Shown in pieces: positions 35,111-43,549 of a DNA stretch of 64,000 nucleotides. The stretch is from JALZKA01 sp963754045 (lineage in GTDB: Bacteria > Actinomycetota > Thermoleophilia > Solirubrobacterales > 70-9), in assembly GCA_963754045.1 (NCBI GenBank), contig CAVWEN010000003.1, positions 124,001 to 188,000 of the forward strand, given 5' to 3'. Numbering within the stretch: position 1 is the stretch's first letter; each line of letters begins with the position of its first letter. The notes beneath the pieces were generated by a model. The model ran no database searches. It was not told where the DNA came from and saw only the letters and a list, made by a program, of their open reading frames with translations. Position numbers and translations under genes: made by a program.

Positions 35111-35473
35111 ATGGCTTCCACAAACACGCTGATCGCCCAAGCCGTCGAGGGCATCCAGTCCGAGGTGCCCGCGCTCGCGAACCTGAAGCTCGTGATCGGC
35201 CTGGAGCTGCGCGGTCGCGGCGATACCCAGCTCTACCGGGTTGAGGTGCCCGGCCCGAAGATCACGAAGGGCTACGCCGAGGATGAGCGCCTGCACGTCT
35301 CGATCCCCCGGTCGCACTTCAACGAGCTCGTAGCCGACGGGAAGCTCGGCCATTGGCACGAGGCCTACGATCAGGGCCACATTCGGGTCGAGGGCGATCC
35401 GAAGATCCAGCAGCTCGTCGGCCAGGTGATGGCCAAGCGTGAGGCCCGGGCGAAGCTGCGCAAAGCCCACTGA
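35111..35473 (+). CDS. SCP2-like small protein
   Basis: A 120-residue protein whose pattern (LYRVEVPGPKITKG, then LHVSIPRSHFNELVADGKLG, HIRVEGDPKIQQLVGQV) fits an SCP2/sterol-carrier-like fold that binds a hydrophobic ligand. The C-terminus is lysine/arginine-rich. It follows the glycosidase gene by 18 bp and precedes the winged-helix protein; the three may share a transcript. The assignment is by shape of the sequence, not by catalytic residues. Confidence 0.6.
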   Translation: MASTNTLIAQAVEGIQSEVPALANLKLVIGLELRGRGDTQLYRVEVPGPKITKGYAEDERLHVSIPRSHFNELVADGKLGHWHEAYDQGHIRVEGDPKIQQLVGQVMAKREARAKLRKAH

Positions 35474-35514
35474 CCGTCCAGGAGATCGATCCCGCCCGAC
35501 TCCCGGCCCTGCGG

Positions 35515-36567
35515 GTGCGCTCGCAGCTGCTACACCGCCCGCCCGGCGCCCAACACCCGGCGGACCTGCTGAGCGGGTTTGCCGGTGCTCAATCGCAGGA
35601 GCCGCGAGCGGGCCGACTTCAGCTTCGCGCCCGTTCCCGTGCGCTCACCGCCGCGGCCGTCGAGCGCGCCCGGCTCGACGAGCGCTCGATCGTGCGAGCC
35701 TGGTTCATGCGCATGACCATGCACCTCGTCTCGGCCGAGGACCACGACTGGATGGCACCGCTTTTCTGGGAGCGTACGGCGCGCTGGTCGCGCCGGCGGC
35801 TCGACTCCATCGGCGTCGACGGCGCCGCGGTTGACCGCTCGCTCGCGAAGATCACCAAGCGGCTTGCGGCCGATGCGCCGATGCCAAGGAGCGCGATGAT
35901 GGAGCTGGCGGCCGGCGCCGGGATCGAGCCAAGCGTTCAGGTGCGCACCCACCTCGCGGTATTGATGGTGTGCGAGGGCCACGCCTGCATCGGTCCCGAG
36001 CAGGGCGGCGAGTCCACGTTGGTCGCACGCGGCGATTGGCTCGGGCCAACACGCCCTCGCGATCGGCACGCTGCTTTGGCCGAGCTCGCACGCCGCTACT
36101 TCGCGGCCTACGCGCCCGCCTCGCAACGCGACTTCTCCTATTGGGCAGGACTGCCGCTGCGCGACTGCCGTGCCGCGATCGCGGCGATTGCGGGTGAGGT
36201 CGTGGAGGTGCGCTGCGGCGAGGCGACATTGCTGGCACCCCGGGGTTGGACCGCGCGCTCATCGCGCTCATCTGTCGTCCGCCTGCTGGGAGCGTTCGAC
36301 ACCTACCTGATGGGCTACACGACCCGCCGCCACGCCGTCGACGTAACCGGCGAGCAGGTGATCCTGCCCGGAGGCGGCGTCCTGCGGCCGACGATCCTGA
36401 TCGACGGGCGCTTCGCTGGGACCTGGTCGCAGAAGCGCTCGGGCAAGCGTCTGCGGATGATTCTCGAGCCCTTCTCGCCGCTGGACGACGAGCTGACCCG
36501 GGCACTTGCAAAGGAGGCTGCAGATATCGGCCGGTTCGAGGCGATTGAGGCAATACTCGCGAGCTGA
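35515..36567 (+). CDS. Winged-helix DNA-binding protein of the HTH_42 (YcaQ/AlkZ-related) group
   Basis: A 350-residue protein with the order typical of the winged-helix 'HTH_42' family: an N-terminal helical part (LDERSIVRAWFMRMTMHLV), a central winged-helix region, and a C-terminal block RLLGAFDTYLMGYTTRR. Relatives include AlkZ/YcaQ DNA glycosylases that unhook crosslinks, although the glycosylase motif QxQ or QxD is not obvious here. The GTG start 35515 is the first usable one; the preceding 40 bp remain open in frame and the N-terminus may be longer by up to 15 residues. Confidence 0.78.
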   Translation: MRSQLLHRPPGAQHPADLLSGFAGAQSQEPRAGRLQLRARSRALTAAAVERARLDERSIVRAWFMRMTMHLVSAEDHDWMAPLFWERTARWSRRRLDSIGVDGAAVDRSLAKITKRLAADAPMPRSAMMELAAGAGIEPSVQVRTHLAVLMVCEGHACIGPEQGGESTLVARGDWLGPTRPRDRHAALAELARRYFAAYAPASQRDFSYWAGLPLRDCRAAIAAIAGEVVEVRCGEATLLAPRGWTARSSRSSVVRLLGAFDTYLMGYTTRRHAVDVTGEQVILPGGGVLRPTILIDGRFAGTWSQKRSGKRLRMILEPFSPLDDELTRALAKEAADIGRFEAIEAILAS

Positions 36568-36587
36568 CTCGCCATACTGCCCGGCCT

Positions 36588-37100
36588 ATGAGCGACACAA
36601 ACACCCACGAACTGACAACGGACCAAGCCGAGCGCGAGGCTTCCGGCGCCCATGCCTACGGGCGCTACCTCGAGGAGTTCGAGGTCGGCGCGGTCTACAA
36701 GCACTGGCCGGCCAAGACCGTGACCGAGTCAGATGACCACCTCTTCTGCCTGATCACGATGAACCATCATCCGCTGCACTTAAACGACGTCTATGCGGGC
36801 AACTCACAGCAGGGACAGAACGTCGTCGTCGGCCCACTCGTCTACTCGCTCGCTCTGGGTATGTCGGTCTCCGACGTCTCAGGCAAGGCGATCGCCAACC
36901 TTGCGACCGAGGAGCTGAGCCACCCAAACCCCGTCTTCCACGGCGACACGCTCTACTGCGAGTCCGAGGTGCTGGACGTGCGACCGTCGCAATCCAAACC
37001 CGACCGCGGCGTCGTGAAGGTCCACACCCGCGTCTTCAAGCAGACGGGCGACCTCGTCGCGGAGTTCAAGCGCGCGGTGCTGATCCCAAAGCGCCCGTAA
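36588..37100 (+). CDS. MaoC-family dehydratase, candidate mesaconyl-CoA hydratase
   Basis: A 170-residue hot-dog hydratase. EEFEVGAVYKHWPAKTVTESDDHLF is followed by the active-site region TMNHHPLHLND (hydratase Asp/His) and VVVGPLVYSLALGMSVSDVSGKAIANL. The pattern is the one found in the MaoC proteins that accompany ccr and meaA in Streptomyces, expected to hydrate mesaconyl-CoA to methylmalyl-CoA. ATG 36588 is 20 bp beyond the winged-helix gene. The assignment to the pathway rests on sequence pattern plus neighbourhood. Confidence 0.87.
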   Translation: MSDTNTHELTTDQAEREASGAHAYGRYLEEFEVGAVYKHWPAKTVTESDDHLFCLITMNHHPLHLNDVYAGNSQQGQNVVVGPLVYSLALGMSVSDVSGKAIANLATEELSHPNPVFHGDTLYCESEVLDVRPSQSKPDRGVVKVHTRVFKQTGDLVAEFKRAVLIPKRP

Positions 37101-37157
37101 AGGTCGAGCCCATCCGGGCTCGCCCGGCGCGCTGTGCGGTCGCACTCGAGGCGGAAA

Positions 37158-37970
37158 TCAGGTAGTCGGGACGAACTTCGAGACGAACCGAATCGCATCG
37201 TCCAGGACCTCGTCCTGGTTCGTCTCGTTGAAGATCTCGTGGCGCGCTTCGGGATAGACCTTGTCCTCGGTCCTCGGGCCGCGGAGGTGCTCCATCGCCC
37301 TGCGCGCTTCCTCGAGCGGCGCAAGCATGTCGTCGGAGCCGTGCAGCCAGAGCACGGGGAGGCCACCGAAGCCTGGCCCGGCTGCGATCACGTCCATCGC
37401 CGTGAACAGGGCCTCGAGCGTCGGTCGCTTGAACGGCCCGCTGTAGACGAGTGGGTCCTCGGCGTACGCCTCGCCGACCGCAGGGTCGCGCGAGAGCACC
37501 GCCGGGTCGATCGGGATCTCGGGAATCGGGTCGAGGTCGAGCAGCAGCTTGTAGCCCGCATTGCCGCCGACGACGGGCCCCGACAGCACCAGGGCGCCCA
37601 GCAGGTCGCTGTGGAGCTGGGCGTACCGTGTGGCGATCATCCCGCCCATCGAATGGCCGACCATCACGAGCGGCAGACCGGGGCGCTCAACCCGAGCCAG
37701 CTCCACCACGAGGTGCAGGTCGTCGGTCAGCGAGGGACCGTTGGCGACGAGCGCGCGTTCGCCGTCGGATAGCCCGTGGCCCTGATGGTCAGGTGCGTAG
37801 ACGGCGCCTCCCGCTTCCAGCAGGCGCGCCGCGACATGGTCGTAGCGGCGGGCGTGCTCGGCGTAGCCGTGAACCACGACAGCCAGGAAGGTGGCATCGG
37901 GGTTCGGCCAGCGGTGCACAGCGAGGGCGCCGGCCGACCCACCGAGCTTGATCATCTCGGGCTCGCGCAT
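37158..37970 (-). CDS. Alpha/beta hydrolase (monoacylglycerol lipase type)
   Basis: A 270-residue serine hydrolase. The motif VVVHGYAEHARRYDHVA, nucleophile VGHSMGG, Asp in LHGSDDMLAP and the C-terminal His in ARHEIFNE match monoacylglycerol lipases/lysophospholipases. ATG 37970 overlaps the stop of the upstream F420-dependent oxidoreductase by 1 bp, so the two are co-transcribed. Probable role: hydrolysis of a lipid or alkyl ester. Confidence 0.88.
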   Translation of the reverse strand: MREPEMIKLGGSAGALAVHRWPNPDATFLAVVVHGYAEHARRYDHVAARLLEAGGAVYAPDHQGHGLSDGERALVANGPSLTDDLHLVVELARVERPGLPLVMVGHSMGGMIATRYAQLHSDLLGALVLSGPVVGGNAGYKLLLDLDPIPEIPIDPAVLSRDPAVGEAYAEDPLVYSGPFKRPTLEALFTAMDVIAAGPGFGGLPVLWLHGSDDMLAPLEEARRAMEHLRGPRTEDKVYPEARHEIFNETNQDEVLDDAIRFVSKFVPTT

Positions 37971-38944
37971 CAGATCATCTCCGCCACGGCCTCGAGTGCC
38001 ACTTCGAAGCCAGCGCCCGGGATGCCGCCGATACACGGCGAGTTGGCGCCCGCGTCGCGGTACTCGCCGACCTTGGCGCGGGCATCATCTGCGCTGCCGA
38101 TCCCGGCCAGCGATCCGAGCAGCTCGTCGGAGAGCCCCGCCTTGGCGCGCTCGACGTCGCCGTCGGCCATGCCGGAGTCGAACGCGGCGAGGTCGTCGGC
38201 GAAGCCCGAGCGCTCGAGCATCCTGCGGTAGAAGGGCAGCGAGGCGTACGGGATCAGATCCTGCCGGAATGCCGCGCGCACGGCGCCGGGGTCGTCGCTG
38301 ACCCCCGTTGGAACGGCGGCGACGACATCGAAGCCCGCCATCGTCTTGCCCGCGGCCTCGCGCCCCTTCGTCACCTCGGGGATCACCGTCTCGCGGATGT
38401 AATCGGGGTTGCACAGCCAGAGCATCACCCCGTCGGCGATCTCACCCGCGAGCCGCAACATGTTGGGCGAGAGCGCCGCGATGTAGATCGGCAGGGTCGG
38501 CCGCGGCGGATAGCCCATGAGGGCGAACTTGGTGTTGAAGAACTCGCCTGCCGGAGGCTCGCTGCCGCCCAGGATGGCCCGGCAGATGCTCGCGTACTCG
38601 CGCATCTGGGTGACCGGCTTGGTGATCTCACCGTCGTACCAGTTCTCGACCGTCACCTTGTGGGAGACGCCCAGTCCGAGGACCATACGGCCGTCGGAGA
38701 TCTCGTCGATCGTCGCTGCCGTCTGCGCGCACGAAGCCGGAGTGCGGGAGAAGATCGGCAGTACGCCGGTGCCTAGCTTGATCTTGTCGGTGACGGTCGC
38801 GTACCGGGTGAGGACGGTCAGCGAATCGCGTCCGGCGATGTGGGTGACATACGCCGACTCGTAGCCGAGCGACTCTGCGAGCTTGACCCGCTCGAGGGCG
38901 GGCGCGAGCGTGCGCCCGGTTCCGATGAACGTGCCGATCCCCAC
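37970..38944 (-). CDS. F420-dependent LLM-class oxidoreductase
   Basis: A 324-residue luciferase-like TIM-barrel protein. TFIGTGRTLAPALERVKLAESLGY, IKLGTGVLPIFSRTP, SDGRMVLGLGVSHK and YIAALSPNML fit F420-dependent members. The presence of a full F420 synthesis locus at 59-64 kb supports use of F420 rather than FMN. The substrate is unknown. It is translationally linked to the lipase-like hydrolase downstream. Confidence 0.85.
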   Translation of the reverse strand: MGIGTFIGTGRTLAPALERVKLAESLGYESAYVTHIAGRDSLTVLTRYATVTDKIKLGTGVLPIFSRTPASCAQTAATIDEISDGRMVLGLGVSHKVTVENWYDGEITKPVTQMREYASICRAILGGSEPPAGEFFNTKFALMGYPPRPTLPIYIAALSPNMLRLAGEIADGVMLWLCNPDYIRETVIPEVTKGREAAGKTMAGFDVVAAVPTGVSDDPGAVRAAFRQDLIPYASLPFYRRMLERSGFADDLAAFDSGMADGDVERAKAGLSDELLGSLAGIGSADDARAKVGEYRDAGANSPCIGGIPGAGFEVALEAVAEMI

Positions 38945-38956
38945 GGACGACGCATC

Positions 38957-39310
38957 CTATGCGTCTGCAAGCTCGTCGTCGACGCGACGGCGCGGGCCAT
39001 CGTCCTCGACCGGCTCGATCACACCGAGCAGCTCGGTGATCCGGCAGACGAGCAGTCGCTCCTCGTCGACCTCGACCCAGGCCCCGGCGGTCCCGGGAAA
39101 GACGACGTGGTCGCCGGGCTTGATCGGCACGCGCACGCCGGCGGCCTCCCACCAGTCCACACCCTGGCCGACGGCGAGCACGATCCCGTGTTGTGGCGGC
39201 GGCTCGGAAGCCCCTTCGGGCACCACGAGGCCCGACCGGCGCATCCGGTCCGGCTCGAGCTCCTTGATGACGACCCGGTCGAAGACCGGTCGCAAGTGGT
39301 GACGGGCCAT
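38957..39310 (-). CDS. GroES-like (Cpn10 fold) protein without adjacent GroEL
   Basis: A 117-residue protein with PVFDRVVIKELEPDRMRRSGLVVPEGASEPP-type start, GIVLAVGQGV and KPGDHVVFPGTAGAWVEVDEERLLVCR. These are the beta-barrel and roof segments of co-chaperonin 10. A groEL gene is not adjacent, so it may be an accessory GroES or a diverged paralogue. The start lies 11 bp from the dispersed hairpin element copy 2, which on this strand falls in its 5' leader. Confidence 0.85.
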   Translation of the reverse strand: MARHHLRPVFDRVVIKELEPDRMRRSGLVVPEGASEPPPQHGIVLAVGQGVDWWEAAGVRVPIKPGDHVVFPGTAGAWVEVDEERLLVCRITELLGVIEPVEDDGPRRRVDDELADA

Positions 39311-39320
39311 GTCCTACAGG

Positions 39321-39366
39321 CTAATGAGCGGTTGTGGTGGTTATAGCCACCACAACCATTCAGCAG
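39321..39366 (+). repeat. Dispersed 46-nt hairpin element, copy 2
   Basis: Arms beginning CTAATGAGCGG and ending CCATTCAGCAG pair at 16 positions plus one G-T wobble out of 20, around the loop TTATAG. The inner 11 bp (GGTTGTGGTGG / CCACCACAACC) are perfect. It matches copy 1 (5617-5662) at 40 of 46 positions. It lies between the zinc-ribbon gene (3' side, 42 bp) and the GroES-like start. No T-tract follows on either strand. Confidence 0.9.
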
Positions 39367-39408
39367 GTCACGAGTTGGGTCCGGGCGTGTTTGTTCGTCC
39401 CCTGGCGC

Positions 39409-39984
39409 CTAATGCGCTTCGCCGTGCGAGGAGTGCGCCGGAGGGCGCGACTCCTCGGCGAGGGAAGTGATCTCGAGCGAGCCGCGCGTGGCGCTCTCGA
39501 GAACCTCGATCGCTTCCTCTTCGGTGCGGGCATACAGCTCGACCAGAAGGTGGACCACGATTCGCTCCTCGTCGTGCTTGTGGAACCGAACGTGGGTGAA
39601 GAACTCGCGCGTGCCGGCATCGCCGAACGAGGCGTAGGTCAGGCCGTCGGCGGCTTCGGGGCCAGAGCAGGTCTCGACGAGATCCTGATCGACCGTGACC
39701 GTGCAGGAGGCGACGAACGGCTTGCCCGCGACCATGCGCTCCCAGCGGTCGGTGATCGCGACGACCCGGCCCTCCTCGACGGTCAGGTGCGGCTGGTCAT
39801 GCATGCAGTCGAGGCATTGAACGACAGCCTCCTGGATCTCCTCGACGCGCTCGGCCGCCTCGCCGGTCTCGGGATCGACGCGGAGGATCGCGTCGTAGTG
39901 GACCTGCGCCTCGAGTCGCTGGGACCAGCACCGGTAGCAACGAAGCCAGGCGCCGCGCTCGCCGTCGAGCTCTCCCTCGTTCAC
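39409..39984 (-). CDS. Uncharacterised zinc-ribbon protein
   Basis: A 191-residue acidic protein. Two CxxC pairs (CYRC at about 16-19 and CLDC at about 57-60) separated by a 40-residue insert suggest one zinc site in the N-terminal half. The second half (KPFVASCTVTVDQDLVETCSG, then REFFTHVRFHKHDEERIVVHLLVELYA) is an alpha/beta region of unknown family. Its start overlaps the acetyltransferase stop by 4 bp, so the pair is translated together. The function is unknown. Confidence 0.7.
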   Translation of the reverse strand: MNEGELDGERGAWLRCYRCWSQRLEAQVHYDAILRVDPETGEAAERVEEIQEAVVQCLDCMHDQPHLTVEEGRVVAITDRWERMVAGKPFVASCTVTVDQDLVETCSGPEAADGLTYASFGDAGTREFFTHVRFHKHDEERIVVHLLVELYARTEEEAIEVLESATRGSLEITSLAEESRPPAHSSHGEAH

Positions 39985-40577
39985 TCCTCCAGGGTAGCCG
40001 CCGGGTCACGGCGCGCCGGGTGAATTTCGCCCGGCAGCAATGCGTACATCAGCATGTCGCGTCTGGCTCCCGCGATCGGCAGATACGAGCGCAGCAGGCC
40101 CTCCTCGCGAAATCCCACGGTCTCGGCAACGGCGCGCGAGGCGGAGTTGGACGGCTCGATCGCCAACTCGACACGGGCGAGATGCAGCGTTTCAAAGGCA
40201 AAGCCACTGATCAGCGCCAGCGCGCGCGACGCAACGCCGCGTTGCCGCGCCCATGGCGCGGTGAGGTATCCGGCAACCGCCCGACCCGCCGCGCGATTGA
40301 TCTCGTGCAGCGACATGGTCCCCAGCACGTCGCCGTCCTCGGTGTTGACGATCACGGTGTTCACGTCGCTGCCGGCGGCCAGCCCCGCGGCGCCTCGCTG
40401 CATCCACTCCTCGGCGTGGTCCGGCTTGTAGTCGGGGGGCATTGTCGTGTACCGGGAGACGTCTGGATCGCGGCACGCCTCAACCAGCCGCGGCACGTCG
40501 GCGTCGGCCGGTGGCCGCAGCAGCACCACACCGTCAGTCAGGCCCTCGACCGGAAACTCGATGGGCCGCGGACTCAA
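39981..40577 (-). CDS. GNAT acetyltransferase (RimJ/RimL type)
   Basis: A 198-residue acetyl-CoA-dependent N-acetyltransferase. The N-terminal VVLLRPPADADVPRLVEACRDPDV and the acetyl-CoA loop PWARQRGVASRALALI, followed by ELAIEPSNSASRAVAETVGF, match the RimJ/L-like group that modifies protein N-termini or small amines. It lies directly downstream of the mutase gene (6 bp) and overlaps the zinc-ribbon gene. Confidence 0.88.
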   Translation of the reverse strand: MSPRPIEFPVEGLTDGVVLLRPPADADVPRLVEACRDPDVSRYTTMPPDYKPDHAEEWMQRGAAGLAAGSDVNTVIVNTEDGDVLGTMSLHEINRAAGRAVAGYLTAPWARQRGVASRALALISGFAFETLHLARVELAIEPSNSASRAVAETVGFREEGLLRSYLPIAGARRDMLMYALLPGEIHPARRDPAATLEE

Positions 40578-40583
40578 GCTGCT

Positions 40584-42572
40584 CTAGGCGGGGGCGGCGG
40601 CGCGTGCGCCGACCAGGTCGACGATCTCGCCCATGATCCGGTTGATGTCGAAGTCCTTCGGCGTGTAGATCCGGGCGACGCCGGCGCTGAGCAGGCTCTC
40701 GACGTGGCCGGCGGGGATGATGCCACCGATCACGACCGGCGCATCAACGTCACGCTCGCGCAGCATCCGCACCGTGTCGGGGATCAGCTCGAGGTGGGAG
40801 CCCGAGAGGATCGAGAGGCCGACGATGTCCACATCCTCGTCGGCCGCCGAAGCAGCGATCTGCTCGGGCGTGAGCCGGATGCCCTGGTAGATGACCTCCA
40901 TCCCGACGTCCCTTGCCCGCACCGCGATCTGCTCGGCGCCGTTGGAATGACCGTCGAGGCCGGGCTTGCCGACCAGGATGCGGATCCGGCGCCCGAGGCG
41001 CGTGGATACCTCCTCGACGCGTTCTCGGATTTCGGCCAGCAGCTCCTCGTCGGCCCCCGACGCCGCTGCCCCCACGCCGGTTGGGGCGCGGTAGTCGCCG
41101 AAGGCATCCCGGAGCGCTTGCGCCCACTCGCCTGTGGTCACCCCGGCCTTCGCGGCGGCGATCGTCGCGGGCATGATGTTCTGGCTCTCGTCAGCAGCCG
41201 CGGCACGCAGCTCTTCGATCGCCTTCTTGGCGACGGCGTCGTCGCGCTGTAGGCGCCACTCCTCCAGGGCCTCACGGCGCTCGCGCTCGACCTCTGGATC
41301 GGGGGTGAGGATCCCGCCGTCGGCGCCGGCCGTCAGCGGCGAGGGCTCGCCCTCCGTGAAGCAGTTCTGGCCGATCACCTTGATCTCGCCCTGCTCGATC
41401 TTCGCGATCCGCTCGCGGTGGGAATCGACGAGGCGCGCCTTCATGTAGGGGACGGCCTCGACCGCGCCGCCCTGCTCTTCCACTACCGCCATCTCGGCGC
41501 GAGCGCCCTCCGTGAGCTCGCCCACGAGCCCATCCATCACCTTCGAGCCCTCAAAGATGTCGGGGTACTCCAGTAGGTCGGTTTCGAACGCGAGCACCTG
41601 CTGGATCCGCAGGCTCCACTGCTGGTCCCACGGACGGGGAAGCCCCATCGCCTCGTTCCAGGCTGGAAGCTGGATTGCGCGGGCACGCGCGTCGCGCCCG
41701 AGCGTGACGGCGAGCGCCTCGAGCACGATCCGCTGGACGTTGTTCTCAGGCTGTGCCTCGGTCAAGCCGAGCGAGTTGACCTGAACGCCGTAGCGCATGC
41801 GCAGAAACTTCTCGTCCGTGACGCCGTAGCGATTGCGCCCGATCTCTTCCCAGAGCGCCGACATCGTCCGCAGCTTCGCGTGCTCTTCGACGAACCGCAC
41901 GCCGGCGTTGACGAAGAAGGAGATCCGGCCGAAAACCTTCGGGAAGTCATCGTCTGAGACCTGTCCGCGAGCGCGGACCTCGTCGAGCACGGCGATCCCC
42001 GTCGACAGCGCGTAGGCGATCTCCTGGATGGGAGTCGCCCCGGCCTCCTGCAGGTGGTACGAGCAGATGTTGGTCGGGTTCCAGCTCGGGATCTCGTTGA
42101 CCGAGAATGCCACCGTGTCGGCGATCAGCCGCATCGAGGGTCCAGGCGGGAATGCGTAGGTGCCGCGGGACAGGTACTCCTTGATGATGTCGTTTTGGGT
42201 GGTGCCCTTGAGCGCCGAGCGCTCGACGCCAGTCTCGTCGGCGACGGCGACGTAGAGCCCCAGAAGCCACGCGGCGGTGGCGTTGATCGTCATCGACGTG
42301 TTCATGTCGCCGAGCGGAATCTGGTCGAAGAGCGTTTCCATGTCGCCGCGGTGCGCGATCGAGACCCCGACCTTGCCGACCTCGCCCCGCGAGAGCACGT
42401 GGTCCGGGTCGTATCCGGTCTGAGTCGGCAGGTCAAAGGCCACCGAGAGGCCGGTCTGGCCCTTCGCGAGATTGCCCCGGTAGAGCTCGTTCGAGCGCCG
42501 GGCGTCCGAGTGACCGGCGTAGGTGCGCATCACCCAAGGGCGATCGCGTTCAGCCAGGCGGTGTTCCGACAT
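40584..42572 (-). CDS. meaA: Ethylmalonyl-CoA mutase (MeaA/Ecm type), B12-dependent
   Basis: A 662-residue one-chain acyl-CoA mutase. The N-terminal barrel has RPWVMRTYAGHSDARRSNELY and LAKGQTGLSVAFDLPTQTG, the form typical of MeaA/ethylmalonyl-CoA mutase rather than methylmalonyl-CoA mutase (which has FDLATHRG). The C-terminal cobalamin domain has the DGHSNGAEQIA loop with its axial-ligand His. Expected reaction: (2R)-ethylmalonyl-CoA to (2S)-methylsuccinyl-CoA. It is followed by the acetyltransferase gene (6 bp). Together with ccr, 5 kb away, it strongly indicates the ethylmalonyl-CoA pathway. Confidence 0.9.
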   Translation of the reverse strand: MSEHRLAERDRPWVMRTYAGHSDARRSNELYRGNLAKGQTGLSVAFDLPTQTGYDPDHVLSRGEVGKVGVSIAHRGDMETLFDQIPLGDMNTSMTINATAAWLLGLYVAVADETGVERSALKGTTQNDIIKEYLSRGTYAFPPGPSMRLIADTVAFSVNEIPSWNPTNICSYHLQEAGATPIQEIAYALSTGIAVLDEVRARGQVSDDDFPKVFGRISFFVNAGVRFVEEHAKLRTMSALWEEIGRNRYGVTDEKFLRMRYGVQVNSLGLTEAQPENNVQRIVLEALAVTLGRDARARAIQLPAWNEAMGLPRPWDQQWSLRIQQVLAFETDLLEYPDIFEGSKVMDGLVGELTEGARAEMAVVEEQGGAVEAVPYMKARLVDSHRERIAKIEQGEIKVIGQNCFTEGEPSPLTAGADGGILTPDPEVERERREALEEWRLQRDDAVAKKAIEELRAAAADESQNIMPATIAAAKAGVTTGEWAQALRDAFGDYRAPTGVGAAASGADEELLAEIRERVEEVSTRLGRRIRILVGKPGLDGHSNGAEQIAVRARDVGMEVIYQGIRLTPEQIAASAADEDVDIVGLSILSGSHLELIPDTVRMLRERDVDAPVVIGGIIPAGHVESLLSAGVARIYTPKDFDINRIMGEIVDLVGARAAAPA

Positions 42573-42651
42573 AGCAACAGTTTATGGACGAGCGACTTTG
42601 TCGCGAAAGCCAATTTGCCCACGCCCTGGCGGATCCCTAAGTTCTCGTGAA

Positions 42652-43488
42652 GTGGCGAGAGTGGTGGACACCATGCATCTCGGGCACGATCGTGTGATCG
42701 GCGCCTGGGAGGTTCGCCCGGGCGTGGTCGTGGACCCCGGTCCGGCGGCTTGTGTGGACACGCTCCTCGCGGGCCTCGAGGCCGAGCCGTACGCCCTGCT
42801 GCTCACGCATATCCACCTTGATCACGCCGGCGCGAGCGGCGTGCTGGCCCGTCGTTTCCCAGACCTGCGCGTATACGTGCACGAGGTTGGCGCCCCTCAC
42901 GTGATCGACCCGTCGCGGCTCCTCTCTAGCGCCGCCCGGCTCTACGGCCCCGAGAACATGGGCGAGCTGTGGGGAGAGGTCGCGCCGGTGCCCGCCGAGC
43001 GGGTCACCGAACTACGGGGCGGGGAGGAGGTCGAGGGGCTTGCGGTCCACCACGCGCCGGGACATGCCCGCCATCACGTCGTCTATCTGGATCCAGCTTC
43101 GGGAGACGCCTATACCGGGGACGTCGCGGGGGTGCGGGTGCCGCCCGGCGAGTTGGTAGTCGCGCCCACGCCACCGCCAGAGATCGATGTCGAGGCCTGG
43201 CAGGAGTCGGTGGCAATGCTCCGCGAACTCGCCCCGGCCCGAATCTGCATGACCCATTTCGGCGCGAACGAGGACGTCGATGCCCAGCTCGGCGGGATCT
43301 CGAACTGGTTGGAGCAGGCGGCGAAGCGCAGCTCGGCAGGCGATGCGGTGGCGTTTGGCGAGTGGCTCGAGTCGCGAATCGCGTCGGAGGGGGACGATGT
43401 GGCAGTGCGGCTGCGCCAGGCGATGCCGCCCAAACAGCTCTGGCTCGGGCTGGAGCGCTACTGGCGTAAGCGTCGCGAGCGCGAATGA
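42652..43488 (+). CDS. MBL-fold metallohydrolase
   Basis: A 278-residue metallo-beta-lactamase-fold protein. The start VDTMHLGHDRVIGAWEVRPG runs into the metal motif THIHLDHAG, then APGHARHH, YTGDVAGV and ICMTHFG. The lower part has a glyoxalase-II-like helical tail. GTG 42652 is chosen because most relatives begin at this point; ATG 42673 is an alternative. It is divergent from meaA (79 bp apart). The substrate is unknown; a thioester or lactone is a reasonable guess from the fold. Confidence 0.85.
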   Translation: MARVVDTMHLGHDRVIGAWEVRPGVVVDPGPAACVDTLLAGLEAEPYALLLTHIHLDHAGASGVLARRFPDLRVYVHEVGAPHVIDPSRLLSSAARLYGPENMGELWGEVAPVPAERVTELRGGEEVEGLAVHHAPGHARHHVVYLDPASGDAYTGDVAGVRVPPGELVVAPTPPPEIDVEAWQESVAMLRELAPARICMTHFGANEDVDAQLGGISNWLEQAAKRSSAGDAVAFGEWLESRIASEGDDVAVRLRQAMPPKQLWLGLERYWRKRRERE

Positions 43489-43549
43489 GGTGTTGCGAAA
43501 CCGCACCTTTGGCCGTCGGCAGGTGTCTCACTCTCTAGGCTCCGTAACG

